This document shows positions 1 to 5,025 of a DNA stretch of 7,472 nt, piece by piece. This DNA comes from Thermoleophilia bacterium (GTDB lineage: Bacteria > Actinomycetota > Thermoleophilia > Gaiellales > Gaiellaceae): the NCBI GenBank assembly GCA_014534155.1, contig JACVSB010000081.1:1-7472 (forward strand). The letters run 5' to 3'. How positions within the stretch are numbered: position 1 is the stretch's first letter; every line of letters starts with the position of its first letter. The notes beneath the pieces are model-generated. The model saw nothing but the letters and a program-made list of their open reading frames with translations. It searched no databases and was not told the origin of the DNA. Made by a program: the position numbers and the translations under genes.

Positions 1-377
1 CCGAAGATCGCGTGCGCGGCCACCTCGTAGGCGAACACGCGCGCGTTGCCAAGGAGCGGGGGCCAGGCGCCGCTCCGTCGATCGGGGTGCACGCGGTCGA
101 CGACCGCCATCGCCGGCCAGAGAACGAGGTTCTCGACCTGCGCGGCGAGCCCACCGGCAACCGCGCCGCGCCCGCCGAGCCGCTCGAAGGCGGCGCCGAA
201 GACGGCGCCGTTCGCCAGGTGGAGCGCGAGTCCCGCGGCCCGCCACCGGCGGCGCGCGAGCGGCGCGCCGAGGAGGCGGAGATCCGAGTAGGGCGTCCCG
301 AGGAGGCGGCCGAGGACGGGCTCGGCCGCCGCCCACGCGGCAGCGGCGGCGATCCCGGCGCGCGCTCCTCGTCCCAT
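1..377 (-). CDS. Unrecognised small protein, probably membrane-embedded; C-terminus beyond the window
   Basis: Reading leftward from an ATG at 377-375, the frame stays open for 125 codons to the left edge, so the C-terminus is missing. I do not recognise a named family. The protein starts with an Ala-rich stretch (residues 7-18), followed by EPVLGRLLGTPYSDLRLLG (19-37). Further hydrophobic stretches with small residues lie around 48-64 (GLALHLANGAVFGAAF), 72-94 (containing ENLVLWPAMAVVDRV) and 113-125. HPDRR (97-101) and WPPLL (105-109) sit in a probable loop. This pattern suggests a small multi-pass membrane protein. Coherent hydrophobic segments with conserved-looking GTPYSD and HPDRR motifs are what make this a real gene rather than an antisense shadow. 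There is no Shine-Dalgarno sequence; a CATACT -10-like element ends 8 nt before the ATG. It is divergent from the MFS gene, with only 22 bp between the two starts. Function unknown. Confidence 0.72.
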   Translation of the reverse strand, partial: MGRGARAGIAAAAAWAAAEPVLGRLLGTPYSDLRLLGAPLARRRWRAAGLALHLANGAVFGAAFERLGGRGAVAGGLAAQVENLVLWPAMAVVDRVHPDRRSGAWPPLLGNARVFAYEVAAHAIF

Positions 378-385
378 CGCCGCGC

Positions 386-393
386 AGTATGCT
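386..393. promoter_or_regulatory. Overlapping divergent -10 elements (bidirectional promoter)
   Basis: The 8-mer AGTATGCT carries two interlocked -10 hexamers. On the plus strand, TATGCT (388-393, matching TANNNT) is followed by exactly 6 nt and then the GTG of the MFS gene at 400. On the minus strand, CATACT (391-386, five of six matches to TATACT) is followed by 8 nt and then the ATG of the leftward gene at 377. No -35 hexamer is evident. The whole divergent gap is 22 bp, so both core promoters extend into the opposing coding sequences and both mRNAs would be leaderless or nearly so. Assigned from the sequence pattern only. Confidence 0.5.
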
Positions 394-399
394 CGCCGC

Positions 400-1866
400 G
401 TGGCCGAGTTGGGCCTGCGACGGCGCCGGACGCTCACCCTCGCAGCGTGCATCATCGGCTCCGCCCTCGCCTTCATCGACGCGAGCGTCGTCATCGTCGC
501 GCTGCCGACGATCGAGAAGGATCTCGGGCTCGGGCTGTCGGGACAGCAGTGGGTCTTCCTCTCCTACTCGCTCACCCTCGCCTCGCTCTACCTCGTGGCC
601 GGATCGCTGGGCGATCGCTTCGGGCGGCGCCCGGCGTTCGTCGCCGGCGCCGCCGGGTTCGCCCTCGCCTCGGCTCTCGCCGGCATTGCGCCGAACGAAG
701 CGACGCTCGTCGCAGCCCGCGCGCTCCAGGGCGTGGCCGGCGCCTTCCTGACGACGAACAGCCTGGCGCTCCTTCGCGCCGTCTACGGCGACCAGGCGGG
801 CCGGGCGATCGGGCTCTGGACGTCGCTTACCGGCGTGGCAACCATCGCCGGCCCGCCCGTGGGGGGCGCCATCGTGGAGTGGGCGTCGTGGCGCTGGATC
901 TTCTACCTGAACCTGCCGCTGACGGCGGTCACCATCGCGCTCGCGCGCGCCGGCCGCTGCCCCGAGGAGCGACGCGATCGCATCGGCCGTCTCGACGTTC
1001 CCGGCGCCGTACTCGCCGCGGTCGGCTTCGGCTCGCTCACCTACGCGATGGTCGAGGGTGCTGACGAGGGGTTCCGCGGGTACTGGTGGGCGTTCGTGCT
1101 CGCCGTCTCGTCGCTTGCCGCCTTCGCGTGGGTCGAGCGGCGGGTGCGAGAACCGATGCTCCCGTTCGCGCTCTTTCGGCGGCGGAACTTCGCGGCAGCG
1201 AACGCCGAGACGTTCCTCGTCTACGGGGCGCTCTACGGGTTCTTCGTCTTCTTCACGCTGCACATCCAGTCGCTCGGTTTTTCCCCTTTCGAGGCGGGGC
1301 TCGCGAACGTGCCGACGAGCCTCGTCATGATCCTCCTCGCGGCGCGCTTCGGCGCCCTCGCCGACCGCCGGGGGCCGCGCCTCTTCCTCGCGGGCGGGCC
1401 CGCGCTCATGGCCGTCGGCACCGCGCTCTCTCTCCTCGTCGACTCCCGCTCGGCCTTCTGGACGGCGGGCGTGGCAGGGCTCGCCTTCTTCTCGCTGGGG
1501 CTGGCCATGCTCGTCGCGCCGATCACGGCGACCGCGCTCAAGTCGGCCCCCGAGCGCTTCGCGGGCGTCGCGTCGGGGGTCAACTCGACCGTCTCGCGCC
1601 TGGGGAGCCTGACCTCCGTTCCGCTGATCGGGCTCGTGATCGCGCTCGTCTTCCGTTCCCATGCCGGTGAGGGACACGCGCCCCTCACCAAGGGTCTCTC
1701 GGGCCCGGAGCTCGCCGCCTCCGTCGACGCGTACCGCGCCGGCATGCTCCTCGCGGTCGCGCTCGCCCTCGCCGGGGCCCTCGTCGGCGCCCTCGCGATC
1801 TCGAACCGGGAGGCGCGCGGCGAGGACGTCAGTGCGCCACCGGCGACCGCTCCAGCCGGAAGCTGA
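400..1866 (+). CDS. MFS drug/proton antiporter, DHA2 (EmrB/QacA-like, 14 TM) family
   Basis: Inner-membrane exporter of 488 residues, the usual length for 14-helix DHA2 transporters that expel drugs or metabolites in exchange for protons. Family signatures are in order: FIDASVVIVALP in TM1 with membrane Asp27; loop 2-3 motif A GDRFGRR (71-77); RALQGVAGA (107-115); motif C, GVATIAGPPVGG (145-156), characteristic of antiporters; and WRWIFYLNLP (164-173), typical of DHA2 proteins. Hydrophobic segments continue to about residue 465, ending in a polar tail. The GTG start places four Arg just before TM1, as expected for a cytoplasmic N-terminus. There is no Shine-Dalgarno sequence and translation is probably leaderless from TATGCT 6 nt upstream. 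Its last 38 bp overlap the convergent ATP-grasp gene. No TetR- or MarR-type regulator lies beside it and the substrate cannot be predicted. Confidence 0.93.
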   Translation: MAELGLRRRRTLTLAACIIGSALAFIDASVVIVALPTIEKDLGLGLSGQQWVFLSYSLTLASLYLVAGSLGDRFGRRPAFVAGAAGFALASALAGIAPNEATLVAARALQGVAGAFLTTNSLALLRAVYGDQAGRAIGLWTSLTGVATIAGPPVGGAIVEWASWRWIFYLNLPLTAVTIALARAGRCPEERRDRIGRLDVPGAVLAAVGFGSLTYAMVEGADEGFRGYWWAFVLAVSSLAAFAWVERRVREPMLPFALFRRRNFAAANAETFLVYGALYGFFVFFTLHIQSLGFSPFEAGLANVPTSLVMILLAARFGALADRRGPRLFLAGGPALMAVGTALSLLVDSRSAFWTAGVAGLAFFSLGLAMLVAPITATALKSAPERFAGVASGVNSTVSRLGSLTSVPLIGLVIALVFRSHAGEGHAPLTKGLSGPELAASVDAYRAGMLLAVALALAGALVGALAISNREARGEDVSAPPATAPAGS

Positions 1867-3004
1867 GAGAGCGCACGCGCTCGCGGCAGCGGCGAACGGC
1901 CTCCTCGCGCGTCTCGCCGAAGCCGTACAGGATCGCGAGCCGGTAGCTCTGGGCATCGTTGACGCCCTGCTCCGAGAGGCGCAAGCCCGGCCGGACGAGG
2001 ATCTCGATGTCGTCGGCCGCGTCGGGGACCCTCTCCACGTGGGCGTCCTCGAACACGCGGACGACGTAGCTCACCCCCACGCCGTCCGGTCGCCCGGAGT
2101 GCCAGGCAGGATCCTCCCCGGCCGAGAGCGCGAAGAGCGCGTCGTAGGTCGAACGGCCATGGAGCCCGAGGACGAGCGGCGCAAACTGCGAGGCGAGCCT
2201 CGCGTTCAGCTCGACGATTCCCGGGCACCCGTCCTCCGGGACGAAGAACTCCAGGTTGAAGAAGGCGTCGTCGAGCTCGTGCGCGCGCACCACGGCGGCG
2301 GCGATCTCGGCGAGCTCCGCCTGGCGCTCGTCCGAGAGCCTCGACGGGTACTCGAACCGCTCGAAGCTGATCGTCCCGGGATACATGACGGAGTCCGTGA
2401 CCCCGATCGTGGTCACGCGGCCCCGATGCACGTACCCCTCGAGCGTGACCTCGAGCCCGTGCAGGAGCTCCTCGGCGAGGAAGCCCTGCGCCCGCTCCGG
2501 CGGGGCTCCGGCAAGCGCCGCGATCGCCCCGTAGCGGCGCGCGTACCCGTCCGGCTCGGGGAGGGCCGCGAGATCCTCCTCGTCGTCGATCTGCATGACG
2601 TTCTGCGAGAGGCGGCCGACGACAGGCTTGACGAAGAACGGCGGCGAGAAGGGAAGGCCGCCGTCGAGGAGTGCCGCGCGCGGCGTGGCATCCGGCGCGA
2701 CCTTGCGCTGCAGCTCGCGCGAGGTCGGCTTGTGCTGGCAGGCCAGGAGGGCGTGCGGCGACGGTCCCGGAAGGCCGCGGCGCTCGGCGAGGATCGCGGC
2801 CAGGAGGGCCGACTGGTCCTTCGTGGCGACGACGCCGTCGGCCGGGAGGCGCTCGCACTCGGCGAGAAAAGCCGCCGGGTCGAACTCGTCGACCCCGTCG
2901 AGGTCCCTTCCGGCGTAGCGGACGGCGAAGTGAGTCTCGAGACGAGCCGCGCCGATCGCGCGGCGGTCCCGCTCTTGCGGGCAGAGGACCAGGATCTCGC
3001 GCAT
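1829..3004 (-). CDS. ATP-grasp domain protein, probable carboxylate-amine ligase
   Basis: 391-residue protein with the three-part ATP-grasp layout. The N-terminal domain begins MREILVLCPQERD. The central ATP-binding region has FFVKPVVG (123-130, Lys126 as the nucleotide-binding lysine), an AEE hinge (178-180) and EVTLEGYV (185-192). The C-terminal part has FNLEFF (249-254, Glu252) and IVELNARL (263-270), where Glu265, Asn267 and Arg269 form the E-x-N-x-R metal/phosphate set. Such enzymes activate a carboxylate as an acyl-phosphate and join it to an amine or thiol (D-Ala ligase, L-amino-acid ligase, biotin carboxylase families). The absence of biotin-carboxylase companions favours a peptide or amino-acid ligase, but the substrate is unknown. 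The ATG at 3004 is chosen because the conserved first beta strand starts there; an in-frame GTG 36 nt upstream is possible. No Shine-Dalgarno sequence. It overlaps the exporter gene by 38 bp at its 3' end and diverges from the methyltransferase gene. Confidence 0.88.
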   Translation of the reverse strand: MREILVLCPQERDRRAIGAARLETHFAVRYAGRDLDGVDEFDPAAFLAECERLPADGVVATKDQSALLAAILAERRGLPGPSPHALLACQHKPTSRELQRKVAPDATPRAALLDGGLPFSPPFFVKPVVGRLSQNVMQIDDEEDLAALPEPDGYARRYGAIAALAGAPPERAQGFLAEELLHGLEVTLEGYVHRGRVTTIGVTDSVMYPGTISFERFEYPSRLSDERQAELAEIAAAVVRAHELDDAFFNLEFFVPEDGCPGIVELNARLASQFAPLVLGLHGRSTYDALFALSAGEDPAWHSGRPDGVGVSYVVRVFEDAHVERVPDAADDIEILVRPGLRLSEQGVNDAQSYRLAILYGFGETREEAVRRCRERVRSLSFRLERSPVAH

Positions 3005-3016
3005 CGGGGCGGCGCG

Positions 3017-3022
3017 ATCGTA
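3017..3022 (-). promoter_or_regulatory. Candidate -10 element for the ATP-grasp gene
   Basis: On the minus strand TACGAT (TANNNT) lies 12 nt before the ATG at 3004, which would place transcription initiation about 6 nt upstream of the start codon. That leader is too short to hold a ribosome-binding site, and none is seen. No -35 hexamer stands out. Confidence 0.35.
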
Positions 3023-3052
3023 CCCCAGCGAGTACCGCACGCGGAGTTTCAC

Positions 3053-3058
3053 TACAGT
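3053..3058 (+). promoter_or_regulatory. Candidate -10 element for a leaderless MetE-like mRNA
   Basis: TACAGT (TANNNT) is followed by CGGCTC, exactly 6 nt, and then the GTG at 3065, so the first transcribed base would be the G of the start codon. There is no purine-rich Shine-Dalgarno sequence in front of this GTG. The arrangement matches those before positions 400 and 4987, which supports both the promoter and the choice of GTG as the start. Confidence 0.5.
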
Positions 3059-3064
3059 CGGCTC

Positions 3065-4168
3065 GTGCTCGAGGCGCGCGCCGACGTCGTCGGAAGTCTG
3101 CTGCGTCCGCCGGAGCTCCTCGAAGCGCGGTCGGCCCTCGAGCGCGGCGACCTCACCCCGGCTGAGTTCAAGCGCATCGAGGACGTCGCGGTCGACGACG
3201 CCATCCGCCTGCAGGAGGCGGCCGGCCTCGACGTCGTCACGGACGGCGAGATGCGCCGCCTCTCCTTCCAGAGCCAGATGACGGACGCGGTCGACGGCTT
3301 CGGCGAGTGGGACCTGGACGCCTTCCTCTGGGGCGAGTGGCAGAGCGACGAGCTCGGGGAGATGACCGTCGAGCGGCCGCCGATCGGGGTCGTGGCAAAG
3401 CTCGAGCGCCGCCGCTTCCTCTCCGCCGAGGAGTTCACCTACGCGCGCGCCCGCGCGACGCGGACGCTCAAAGTCACGCTGCCGAGCCCCAGCCTGTTCG
3501 CGAACTTCTGGGATGCGGAGCGCTCCCGCGCCGCCTACCCGCTCCTCGACGACTTCCTCGCGGACGTCGCGGAGATCCTCCGCCAAGAGGTCGACGAGCT
3601 CGAGCGGCTGGGCGCCGAGTACGTGCAACTGGACGCGCCGCACTACCCACTCCTCGTCGACCCGGAGTACCGGGCCTTCTACGAACGCGGCGGCCGTTCC
3701 GCGGACGCGTGGCTCGACCTCGCGCTCGAGCTGGACAACCACGTGATCGGCGACCGGGCGACAATGACCTTCGGGTTCCACCTCTGCAGGGGCAACCAGG
3801 CGAGCCGCTGGCTCGTCTCGGGAGGCTACGACTGGCTCGCCGAGCGAGTCTTCCGCCGCGTGAACGCGGACCGCCTTCTCCTCGAGTACGACGACGCGCG
3901 CTCCGGCGGGTTCGAGCCGCTCGCCGCCGTGCCGGACGACAAGGTTGTCGTGCTCGGCCTCGTGACGACGAAGAGCGCGCGTCGAGAGACCGTCGACGAG
4001 CTCGTGGCGCGGGTCGAGGAAGCAAGCCGGTTCCTTGCGCTCGAGCGCCTAGCGCTCTCGCCCCAGTGCGGCTTCGCGACGTCCGTCGTCGGCAACGCGC
4101 TCACGGTGGAGGACGAGCGGACGAAGCTGGAGACGATCGTGCGCGCAGCGGCCCGCCTGTGGCCGTGA
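3065..4168 (+). CDS. Cobalamin-independent methionine synthase (MetE C-terminal domain)-like methyltransferase
   Basis: 367-residue stand-alone TIM-barrel protein of the MetE catalytic-domain / vitamin-B12-independent methionine synthase superfamily. Order of motifs: ADVVGSLLRP (6-15); GLDVVTDGEMRR (54-65); LPSPS (139-143) followed by FANFWD; EYVQLDAPHY (185-194); the HxC zinc pair FHLCRGN (His239, Cys241); LLLEYDD (Glu274); and LSPQCGFAT (331-339, Cys335). His239, Cys241, Glu274 and Cys335 correspond to the full zinc set that binds the thiol substrate in MetE, so the protein should be active. It lacks the N-terminal half of true MetE (about 750 residues), so the methyl donor is uncertain: it could be a corrinoid- or folate-linked methyltransferase or a thiol transferase of the epoxyalkane:CoM type. 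LDAP replaces the LDEP seen in many MetE proteins. Translation probably starts at GTG 3065 without a leader. Its TGA overlaps the GTG of the decayed ammonia-lyase gene (GTGA), suggesting a former two-gene operon. Confidence 0.87.
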   Translation: MLEARADVVGSLLRPPELLEARSALERGDLTPAEFKRIEDVAVDDAIRLQEAAGLDVVTDGEMRRLSFQSQMTDAVDGFGEWDLDAFLWGEWQSDELGEMTVERPPIGVVAKLERRRFLSAEEFTYARARATRTLKVTLPSPSLFANFWDAERSRAAYPLLDDFLADVAEILRQEVDELERLGAEYVQLDAPHYPLLVDPEYRAFYERGGRSADAWLDLALELDNHVIGDRATMTFGFHLCRGNQASRWLVSGGYDWLAERVFRRVNADRLLLEYDDARSGGFEPLAAVPDDKVVVLGLVTTKSARRETVDELVARVEEASRFLALERLALSPQCGFATSVVGNALTVEDERTKLETIVRAAARLWP

Positions 4169-4332
4169 CGGTCGTCCTCGACGGCGAGAGCTTGCCCGTC
4201 GCGGACGTCGCCCGGGTCGCACGCGCCCGCGAGCGCGCCGAGTTCTCCTTGGACGCGCGGTCGACGACCCCGTGCCCTGCGACCTGCACGGGGTTCGGGA
4301 GCTCGTGCGCTCGGCGGCGCTGGCGCCGACGG
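4165..4332 (+). pseudogene. Remnant of a histidine/aromatic ammonia-lyase (HutH-like) gene: head joined to tail
   Basis: GTG 4165 overlaps the previous stop as GTGA and opens a frame reading VVLDGESLPVADVARVARA and then ERAEFSLDA (to residue 31). This strongly resembles the N-terminus of HutH/HAL-family lyases, in which a short beta-strand/helix is followed by a V-x-L-S/D element. From about 4254 the similarity continues only in the frame shifted by +2, reading DDPVPCDLHGVRELVRSAAL, which resembles the HAL C-terminal pattern D-R-x-x-x-x-D-I-x-x-x-x-x-L-V-R-x-G-x-L. The roughly 450-residue core with the Ala-Ser-Gly cofactor motif is absent. I infer one large internal deletion plus a frame change. 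The original frame also shows a TGFG (codons at 4288-4299) like the HAL active-site loop, but it comes too early and may be chance. The fragment ends against the convergent amidotransferase gene. No functional lyase can be made. Confidence 0.5.
4311..4329. terminator. Weak GC-only hairpin between convergent genes
   Basis: TCGGCG and CGCCGA form a perfect 6-bp stem around a 7-nt loop, just before the convergent stop codon at 4333. An 8-bp palindrome GGCTAGCC (4331-4338) follows directly and contains the amidotransferase stop. There is no U-tract on either strand. In a GC-rich sequence such a stem can arise by chance, so this is only a candidate bidirectional terminator. Confidence 0.2.
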
Positions 4333-4953
4333 CTAGCCCCGCCGGGCCAGGCGGAAGAAGTTGCGGAGCACCCGCTTGCCGTCGGGGTGGGCGGGATCCG
4401 ACCGCTCCGGGTGGAACTGTGTCCCCCACCACCGCCGCTCGGCGGCTTCGACCGCCTGGATCGCGCAGCCCGGCGTCCGGGCGAGCAGACGGAACCCGAC
4501 GGGCAGGTCGAGGATCTCGTCCTCGTGGTCCTGGAAGACGGTCGCCACCGGCCCGAGACCCCGGAGGAGGCCGTCCTCGTCCAGCACCTCGAGCGGCATG
4601 TATCCCCGTTCGGGCACGCGCCCCGCGTCCGCGAGCGGCCGCACCTCGCCGCCGGCGAACATGGCCAGGAGCTGCAGGCCCGCACAGATCCCGAGCACGG
4701 GGCGGTCGTAGGCGAGAACGGCCTCGCCCAGCCGCTCGAGGCCGCGGCGGTCCTGCGCTGCCCACGGGGCCTTCGCGCCGCTCAGGACGACGGCGTCGGC
4801 GTCGAGCGCGCGGCCGTCGAGGTAGTGGACCGACTGGACCGGCCCCTGGGCAACCTCCTCCAGGTCGCGACGGATCCTCTCGTACCCGTCGACGCGGGTC
4901 TGCGTGAGCCACGCTGGGTGCTCGGTGATGACGAAGAGCGCACGGCGGCGCAC
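4333..4953 (-). CDS. Stand-alone class I glutamine amidotransferase (GATase1)
   Basis: 206-residue single-domain protein. The catalytic triad is intact: nucleophile Cys90 in VLGICAGLQLLA (86-97), with His181 and Glu183 in GTQFHPERSD (177-186). VVLSGAKAPW (55-64) fits the oxyanion strand before the nucleophile elbow. FQDHEDEILDLPVGFRLLAR (140-159) matches the H-x-D-x-(V/I)-x-x-L-P-x-G-F-x-x-L-A pattern of the glutaminase domains of GMP synthase and anthranilate synthase. It should release ammonia from glutamine or a glutamine-like amide, but no synthetase partner is encoded here, so it may act in trans or as a gamma-glutamyl hydrolase. GTG 4953 is the start closest to the first beta strand (ALFVITEHP); no other in-frame start is closer. 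There is no Shine-Dalgarno sequence; TACTGT lies 10 nt upstream. It is divergent from the M20 gene and convergent with the lyase remnant. Confidence 0.88.
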   Translation of the reverse strand: MRRRALFVITEHPAWLTQTRVDGYERIRRDLEEVAQGPVQSVHYLDGRALDADAVVLSGAKAPWAAQDRRGLERLGEAVLAYDRPVLGICAGLQLLAMFAGGEVRPLADAGRVPERGYMPLEVLDEDGLLRGLGPVATVFQDHEDEILDLPVGFRLLARTPGCAIQAVEAAERRWWGTQFHPERSDPAHPDGKRVLRNFFRLARRG

Positions 4954-4963
4954 GGCGCCGGCG

Positions 4964-4969
4964 ACAGTA
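4964..4969 (-). promoter_or_regulatory. Candidate -10 element for the amidotransferase gene
   Basis: On the minus strand TACTGT (TANNNT) precedes GTG 4953 by 10 nt, predicting a 5' leader of about 3-4 nt, so effectively leaderless. It stands back to back with the plus-strand TACGCT at 4975, only 5 nt away, inside an imperfect dyad centred on GTACCGCGTAC (4967-4977). The two promoters could not easily be occupied at the same time. Confidence 0.4.
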
Positions 4970-4974
4970 CCGCG

Positions 4975-4980
4975 TACGCT
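4975..4980 (+). promoter_or_regulatory. Candidate -10 element for a leaderless transcript into the M20 gene
   Basis: TACGCT (TANNNT) is followed by TCCGCG (6 nt) and GTG at 4987, the same geometry as before 400 and 3065. That GTG is not in frame with the M20 gene and opens a 12-codon ORF instead. No -35 hexamer is recognisable. Confidence 0.45.
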
Positions 4981-4986
4981 TCCGCG

Positions 4987-5025
4987 GTGCGCGCCGCCGG
5001 AACGCGTTCGGAAGCGCGGAGATGA
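4987..5025 (+). CDS. Possible leaderless 12-codon upstream ORF, Arg-rich, stop overlapping the M20 start
   Basis: GTG at the predicted transcription start opens a short frame encoding MRAAGTRSEARR, ending in TGA at 5023-5025. The stop overlaps the M20 start codon as ATGA (ATG 5022-5024), the classic geometry for termination-reinitiation coupling. Four of 12 residues are Arg, using CGC, CGT, CGG and AGA; AGA, rare in such a GC-rich genome, is the last codon before the stop. The frame upstream of ATG 5022 contains no in-frame start that could turn GTG 4987 into an N-terminal extension of the M20 protein. The ribosome-binding site directly before ATG 5022 is weak, which also favours coupling. 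Arg is common in random GC-rich frames, so the composition alone proves nothing. Confidence 0.38.
   Translation: MRAAGTRSEARR

Noticed and set aside
12..1064. 350-codon plus-strand open frame over the left edge and the exporter
   Set aside because: Its sequence is Arg/Gly/Pro-rich with no domain, while the minus-strand frame (1-377) and the exporter frame (400-1866) both show coherent hydrophobic segments and motifs.
1233..2858. 541-codon minus-strand open frame across the exporter and ATP-grasp genes
   Set aside because: It spans two real genes out of frame with both, has low-complexity Arg/Ala/Pro composition and no recognisable motif.
1661..3064. Long open frame on the plus strand leading into the MetE-like gene, as if it had a 468-residue N-terminal extension
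   Set aside because: It is antisense to the ATP-grasp gene, is rich in Arg, Glu and Gly without any domain pattern, and MetE-family similarity begins only at about 3065. GC-rich codon bias keeps such shadow frames open.
3005..3781. Upstream continuation of the ATP-grasp frame into the MetE-like gene
   Set aside because: The ATP-grasp N-terminal strand begins at the ATG at 3004; the extension is the reverse complement of well-supported MetE-like coding sequence.
4288..4299. TGFG in the lyase-remnant frame as the surviving HAL active-site loop
   Set aside because: It occurs roughly 15-20 residues too early and the same bases read better as HAL C-terminus in the shifted frame, so it is probably coincidence.
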